Below are positions 59,545-64,000 of a stretch of DNA of 64,000 nt, one piece after another. This DNA is from Sphagnum compactum (lineage: Eukaryota > Bryophyta > Sphagnopsida > Sphagnales), in assembly GCA_965153455.1 (NCBI GenBank), contig OZ234493.1:15614213-15678212 (forward strand), read 5' to 3'. The first letter of the stretch is position 1; each line of letters opens with the position of its first letter. The position numbers and the translations under genes were made by a program. The notes under the pieces were generated by a model. That model made no database searches. It had not been told where the DNA came from and saw only the letters and a program-made list of their open reading frames with translations.

Positions 59545-61965
59545 CTATTGATTGAGTCTGTAACTCCGACCAGAAAAAGCAGTCCTAGCACCAGCAGACA
59601 CAGGTGTTTGAGTTGAGGACGCTTGAGGCCTAGGCCATCGGGCAACCAGCTGATGTCTGAAATGGAATCCATCAAGGAAAAGCTTACTGCCACTGCAACA
59701 AGAAAAAGCCCTCAAACAGGCAATGCACACTCAACACCCACATCCATCCCCCTGACATGTTTCACTAGTTTATGACCAGAAGGAAGGAACCCTAAAAATA
59801 ATTCTGCATATTCTGACCTGTATAATAGAAAGGAAAATGTGTCTGTTTTGCAAACATCAACAGCAAAAAAACTTTGTAAGCATCCATACAAAGGATAATT
59901 AAAGAAGAGCAACAAACATAAGATTTTCACCTGCCTTACAACAGTAAGAGGATACACCCAATGAGGAGTTTTTAGATAGTTGTGGCCAGTGGCTTGGGGA
60001 TGCAAGACGGTAAGGAAGTAGTAGATGTGTCCTACTACGATTCCCATTAAATCCACCAGGAATGGGTGACCAAACATCGTGTTGACAGCAAGTAGGGCCC
60101 AAGGCAACCAAAAGCCCTGGCATTTATGTCCTCAAGTTAGTAAACAATCCCTCTTGGTTACAACATCTTGCATTTCTCACAGAAGAAGCTGGTTCCTTTT
60201 TTCTATGATGCAGATGAAGTACTTTGGAAACCTAGCACAAGCAATGAATTCAACTACTTGGTGCTGAAAAGTTACAGAAGTCAGAAAGTGCAACAAAAAG
60301 GACCCAAACCTGCAATGTAACAAGTCCCATGAGGCTGACACGGGCATTTGCAAACTCACGGCTCCAGACATAAAGGAGCATAAACACAAGTGCATGGCCC
60401 ACATAGAACCTGATTGTGGGTAGTGCCAGTGCCATAGCCTGCCATGTATCATGAAAAACCATGTACATTTAAAAATTATGCCATCGATTCCATACATGGT
60501 AACATGACAAAATTGAACTCTAGCACTCACACATGGATAATGTTTCCATTGGTACTGGTAATCAGAAGACAAAAATGCATGATCTAGGTCATACCAAAAG
60601 TGTGACCATCGAAACTATGAACATCCATACAAAATCTGCTGTGCGCTTGTCAAATGGGCCCTTCTCCAACTGTACTCCATACTTTGCTCTGATTCCATTT
60701 CCCAACAACAAAAAGCTATGTTAGAAGAGTCACAGTCTGCATGACATGAATGGTAAAATAGAGATCAGATCTTTTCAACAGGCTAATGGAAATGAGCAAA
60801 ATCATAAGCAAGAATGTGATGCATTTGTCTAGATATACCCCAACATGTCATTTTCCTTTCATCTGGTCAAACAACTTGATTCCTGCTTCCTTCATTGTGG
60901 ACTACTTACACACAGCCCAGGATTCTTGACCCTTTTGTACCTTCTTTCAATCTTAGTTAAGTGCCCGAATGGGCTCTGATGTTTACTTACATCATCAAAA
61001 TCCGCACACCAAATTGCATAGAGAAGGGTCCTAAAAAGATAAAGTTGGTCAACAACCGCCATATCTGCAAACAAGGGCAGAAGATTCACATGGTTAAAAA
61101 AAGATGCATGACAACATCTCAAGAGGTCTGAAATGATATTGAACATCGGACAATGAGGAAATCTTCTTTGTCCAACACCTCAAATCCATCAAGTTTGGTT
61201 GCAACTTCAACAAAACAATAGTTATAACCTCTTCACCAATTACAAAAAATCCCAAAACTGACAACACAATAATAACAATCTGAAGAAACTCCAAAGATGG
61301 AATTCCATCAACCAAATAGAGAAGCCATTTTGTTAAGTCTTGTCCCAGAGAGAAAGACACCTGAAGACCTGAATCCAGAACTTGACAATTTGGGATGGAA
61401 ACATCATACTTGGAATTTGCTCGCTACCAAAGCAAAGTCAAGAAGGAGCCATTCAGCTTTGATCACACCGAGTTGATACCCAAGAGTTGTGAGAACACAT
61501 AGTGTTCCAAAACCCTTGCTCACTGGAGGCAAGGAGTTGTAAAAGCTGCAAACAAACAACAACACAACACAACAGAAAAACCCGCCAGCAGAAATCTCCT
61601 CAGTAACACATTCAATAATTCTCATCCGTTGTTGAAGCAGTAGCAGAGCCACCATTACCATATTACAGCAGGAACCTCACCACAAAATGACAGCTCCTCC
61701 CAAATAGAATTCCCAAATAGCAAAGTGCAGAAGAACAAAGTGCGAGATACTTGCAAAGAGAAAACAAAGCAATTTTCATGTGCAACCAAAGGAGATCCAC
61801 GTTCTATTTCGATCCAGAAGAACCCATCAATGTCCCGGTGATAGGAAATAAAAACCTCCGCATCAAATCTGGTCTCTAACCTAACTGGAACATGTGGAGA
61901 AAAATACAGAGGGAGACAGAGAGAGACAGAGAGATGTGCTGCACTTACTCGGCTGGCGAAGACAT
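59545..61965 (-). CDS. DER1: Derlin-1, ER-associated degradation membrane protein
   Basis: Derlins are rhomboid-like pseudoproteases of the ER membrane that assist retrotranslocation of misfolded proteins to the cytosolic proteasome. Seven exons join in phase: 61965-61949, 61545-61410, 61064-60991, 60688-60595, 60438-60310, 60116-59931, 59649-59545 (246 aa; plant Derlin-1 is about 265). The N-terminus MSSPADFYNSLPPVSKGFGT, then WRLLTNFIFLGPFSMQFGVR (the conserved WR and TNF features), YGVQLEKGPFDKRTADF, FMLLYVWSREFANARVSL, LPWALLAVNTMFG, GIVVGHIYYFLTVLHPQATG and NYLKTPHWV follow in family order. The C-terminus TAFSGRSYRLNQ corresponds to the plant DER1 ending (FRGRSYRL), and the Gly-rich linker before it is shorter. 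Hydrophobic segments fit a multi-pass protein. It is divergent from the plus-strand gene starting at 62640. Confidence 0.95.
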
Positions 61966-62639
61966 GATGGAACCAGTGATTTCTTCGTCAGGTCCTCGTT
62001 CTTGAAACCAAGCACCACAATTCCGATGGTTGCACGATGGTTGGATTAGGAAACCGGGAAGCAGATCCGAGGGGAAAACAATTCTCTGCTCCAGCAAGCA
62101 ATAAGCAAGAAATTGTCCGACAAGAATGAGCTGCACAACCCAACACTACCAGTACTGGTATCCGCGAAGCCCCTGGGAAATTTGCTGCGATGTGTATTTC
62201 GCTGTCTCCCCCCGACAGAAGAAAATGACCCAACAACTCTTTGACCTTCGCGAAGGCTCCGGACCCTTCTTCCCGAAGGATTAGGGTTAGGGTTAGGGTT
62301 TGAAACAAGAGCAGACAACTACAGGAGAGCTTCTTCCTTCGGTTCTTCATCTACCCATGCAAAGCAGTACGCAGTATGCATTTCAGAACTGTAGAGCAGC
62401 TATCTCTCTATAATTGTACATCTTTTCGGATTTCCCCCTCTTCGTACTTCGATGTTTGTCGTCGAAACTCGGAAGCTTTCTTTGCGATTCGATGTTTTGT
62501 GGAGAGTGGAAACCCGGAAGTCTTATGCGATTTAGAGGGATGATCGAAGTGGTTTCGGGGTGGTTGGAAAACTGCGAATAGCTACGAAGTCCGCGAGTAG
62601 GAGAGATTTGCAGCAAAAATCTACTGCAGTGATGCGAAC
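61966..62639. promoter_or_regulatory. Shared divergent promoter interval with telo-box repeats
   Basis: Only 674 bp separate the start codons of Derlin-1 (-) and the 62640 gene (+), so their promoters and 5' UTRs share this interval. At 62281-62301 there are three TTAGGG units followed by TTTG; read on the Derlin strand this is AAACCCTAACCCTAACCC, a multiple telo-box of the kind found in plant promoters of highly expressed genes. No clear TATA box was seen at a useful distance. Confidence 0.55.
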
Positions 62640-63873
62640 ATGGCCGGCTTGTCTTTATGCATCTGCCCTAGCTCAGTATTCTTGAGCTTCTGCAAGCGTA
62701 CCTCTGAGTAAGAACCCCCCCCTCTCTCTGTCTCTCTTTCGCTCGCTCTCGCTTTGTAACTCTTTGCAACAAGACCCCTCTCTTTCTTTTTTGCTTTGTG
62801 ATTCTTTGCAAGGAGAACCCTCTCTCTCTTTTGCTTTGTAACACTTTGCACATTGTGACACAATGCACATATGTCAGGCATTGTATTCTGATGAGAGTTT
62901 TTTTTCCCCTCCATTTTGTGTTCAGGCCACTTGATCAAGCTGCTTCTCGTATCTGTGCCTTTAGAAGATTGTTTCATGGATTTGGGAAGTTGGTGCTGGT
63001 GTCACCGTTGCAAACAATCAAAAGAGAGCCTTGGAGCTTTGTGTCTACTGCTGGACACACATCACGAGATGGATTGTCAGGTATGTCCTTGCAACACATT
63101 TTGCAGCCCTCAACCTCTTATCTCTGATGAACAGTGGGAGATTCTCAATTGTGCTGAAAGCCCTGAATTCCTGCCATGACTTCTTGTATGTTTCTGATAG
63201 GTGTTTGCATCTCAGTTGTGAAATTCTCGGTCTCATTGCAGTGTAGAGAGAAATGTTAAGCTGCATGGCCAGAAGAAAGCTGCAGATTGAGGTTTTTGCG
63301 TGCTTGCACTCAGTCAATTTTGCACTCAAGAGTTTGGGTTTCTGTTGCAACAGGAGATGAGACCAGCAGGTGCCAAGAGCAGGTGCTGGGTGGTGCGATG
63401 TCTGAAATGGAGATGGATCTTTGGTCCAGACCTCCCACTGAGGCAGAGTTTGAATCTGGATATGTGAGTGACAGTGATGAGGTATAAACCTGCTCCCAGA
63501 TTGTCTACCTCTCCAATTCATCTTTTTCAGTGTTTTAGGGTTGCAGGAATTGAGTTTACTTTTAACTGAGAGGGGGTTTCTAGACAGGGTCTTCCTCAGT
63601 CACAGACCAGGATGATTGTGATGGTGACAAGACTCAACATGATCAAGAATGGAACAATATGCTTGAAGGTGGGTGTAATATAAACTTAACAAATAGCTGA
63701 TTTCACATCGAGTTTCACAATGCTTGATCAAGCTTTTTTCTTCATTGTATATGATTATACAGTGGCTGATGTAGCAGGGTTAGCGTGGGACCCGTACTTA
63801 GGAGATGTGAAAAGCAGTGAAAAAGATGAGGACCCTCCTCTTTATGTTCCACCCCCACCCATCCCACTGGAAG
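62640..63873 (+). CDS. Unrecognised plant protein, 5' part (runs off the window)
   Basis: Five exons join in phase: 62640-62707, 62926-63080, 63354-63481, 63584-63668, 63763-63873; the last ends CTGGAAG before GTGTTT, and the gene continues beyond 64000. About 182 residues are visible. Start ATG is in MAGLSLCICPSSVFLSFCKR. This N-terminus and the following basic, Ser-rich stretch (RICAFRRLFHGFGKLVLVSP) could be an organelle transit peptide. An acidic region follows (RPPTEAEFESGYVSDSDE, VTDQDDCDGDKTQ), then a block AGLAWDPYLGD and a Pro-rich PPLYVPPPPIPLE. I do not recognise the family. The alternative exon-4 acceptor three bases downstream leads to a stop in exon 5. In-phase joins through four introns make it a credible gene. 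Confidence 0.65.
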
Positions 63874-64000
63874 GTGTTTGTCCTCAAGTAAAGCTTTTTC
63901 CTCAATGTCTGCATAACATATTGTGCTAATTTCAGAATGATCTATGTGAATGAAGAACAATGTGAATTTTATGTTTTCACATACCATACAAGTCCAATGT

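Noticed and set aside
62281-62301. Telomere or chromosome end
   Set aside because: Only three repeat units between two genes; promoter telo-box is the better reading.

Overview
The window is nuclear DNA of a land plant. All confidently read genes are intron-rich, with GT..AG junctions that join in phase, and they encode plant-type proteins: V-ATPase subunit F, isoprenylcysteine methylesterase ICME, the LOS4/DBP5 RNA helicase, a plastid CPBP protease, a cyclic-nucleotide-dependent kinase and plant-type Derlin-1. A decayed plastid 23S rRNA fragment and telomere-type TTTAGGG repeats agree. The stand-alone cyclic-nucleotide kinase, without the PP2C fusion I associate with seed plants, makes a seedless plant (bryophyte, lycophyte or fern) plausible. 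That placement is inference only.

Layout. 1-345: 3' end of V-ATPase subunit F (+). 1991-4863: ICME (-), 11 exons. 6.9-9.7 kb: wreck of a PIF/Harbinger transposon with both its Myb/trihelix accessory ORF (+) and its DDE nuclease (-). 10.7-13.7 kb: a GC-rich solo-LTR-like block, a MITE-like element and a palindrome-rich block. 15973-18918: LOS4/DBP5-type DEAD-box helicase (-), 8 exons, 519 aa. 19-36 kb: very AT-rich, repeat-dense DNA with an ABB'A'A'' repeat array, the broken remains of a multi-exon Cys-rich gene (29743-30913), GC-rich 44-bp repeats, and an unrecognised frameshifted ORF (31380-32209). 37205-40421: plastid-type CPBP intramembrane protease resembling SCO4 (-), 10 exons, 449 aa. 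42267-50414: a 20-exon, 1220-aa kinase with four cyclic-nucleotide-binding folds (-). 50.4-52.7 kb: micro- and minisatellites ending in the plastid 23S fragment. 52.7-59.5 kb: AT-rich, no gene recognised. 59545-61965: Derlin-1 (-), 7 exons, 246 aa. 62640 to the window end: 5' part of an unrecognised gene (+), divergent from Derlin-1 and sharing a 674-bp promoter interval with telo-box repeats.

The intact genes are housekeeping or signalling functions (vacuolar acidification, prenyl-protein demethylation, mRNA export, plastid membrane proteolysis, cyclic-nucleotide signalling, ER-associated degradation). I see no operon-like or pathway relationship between them; they are islands in transposon- and repeat-derived DNA. 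Exon coordinates were derived by hand from splice consensus, reading phase and family similarity recalled from memory; no alignment was run.
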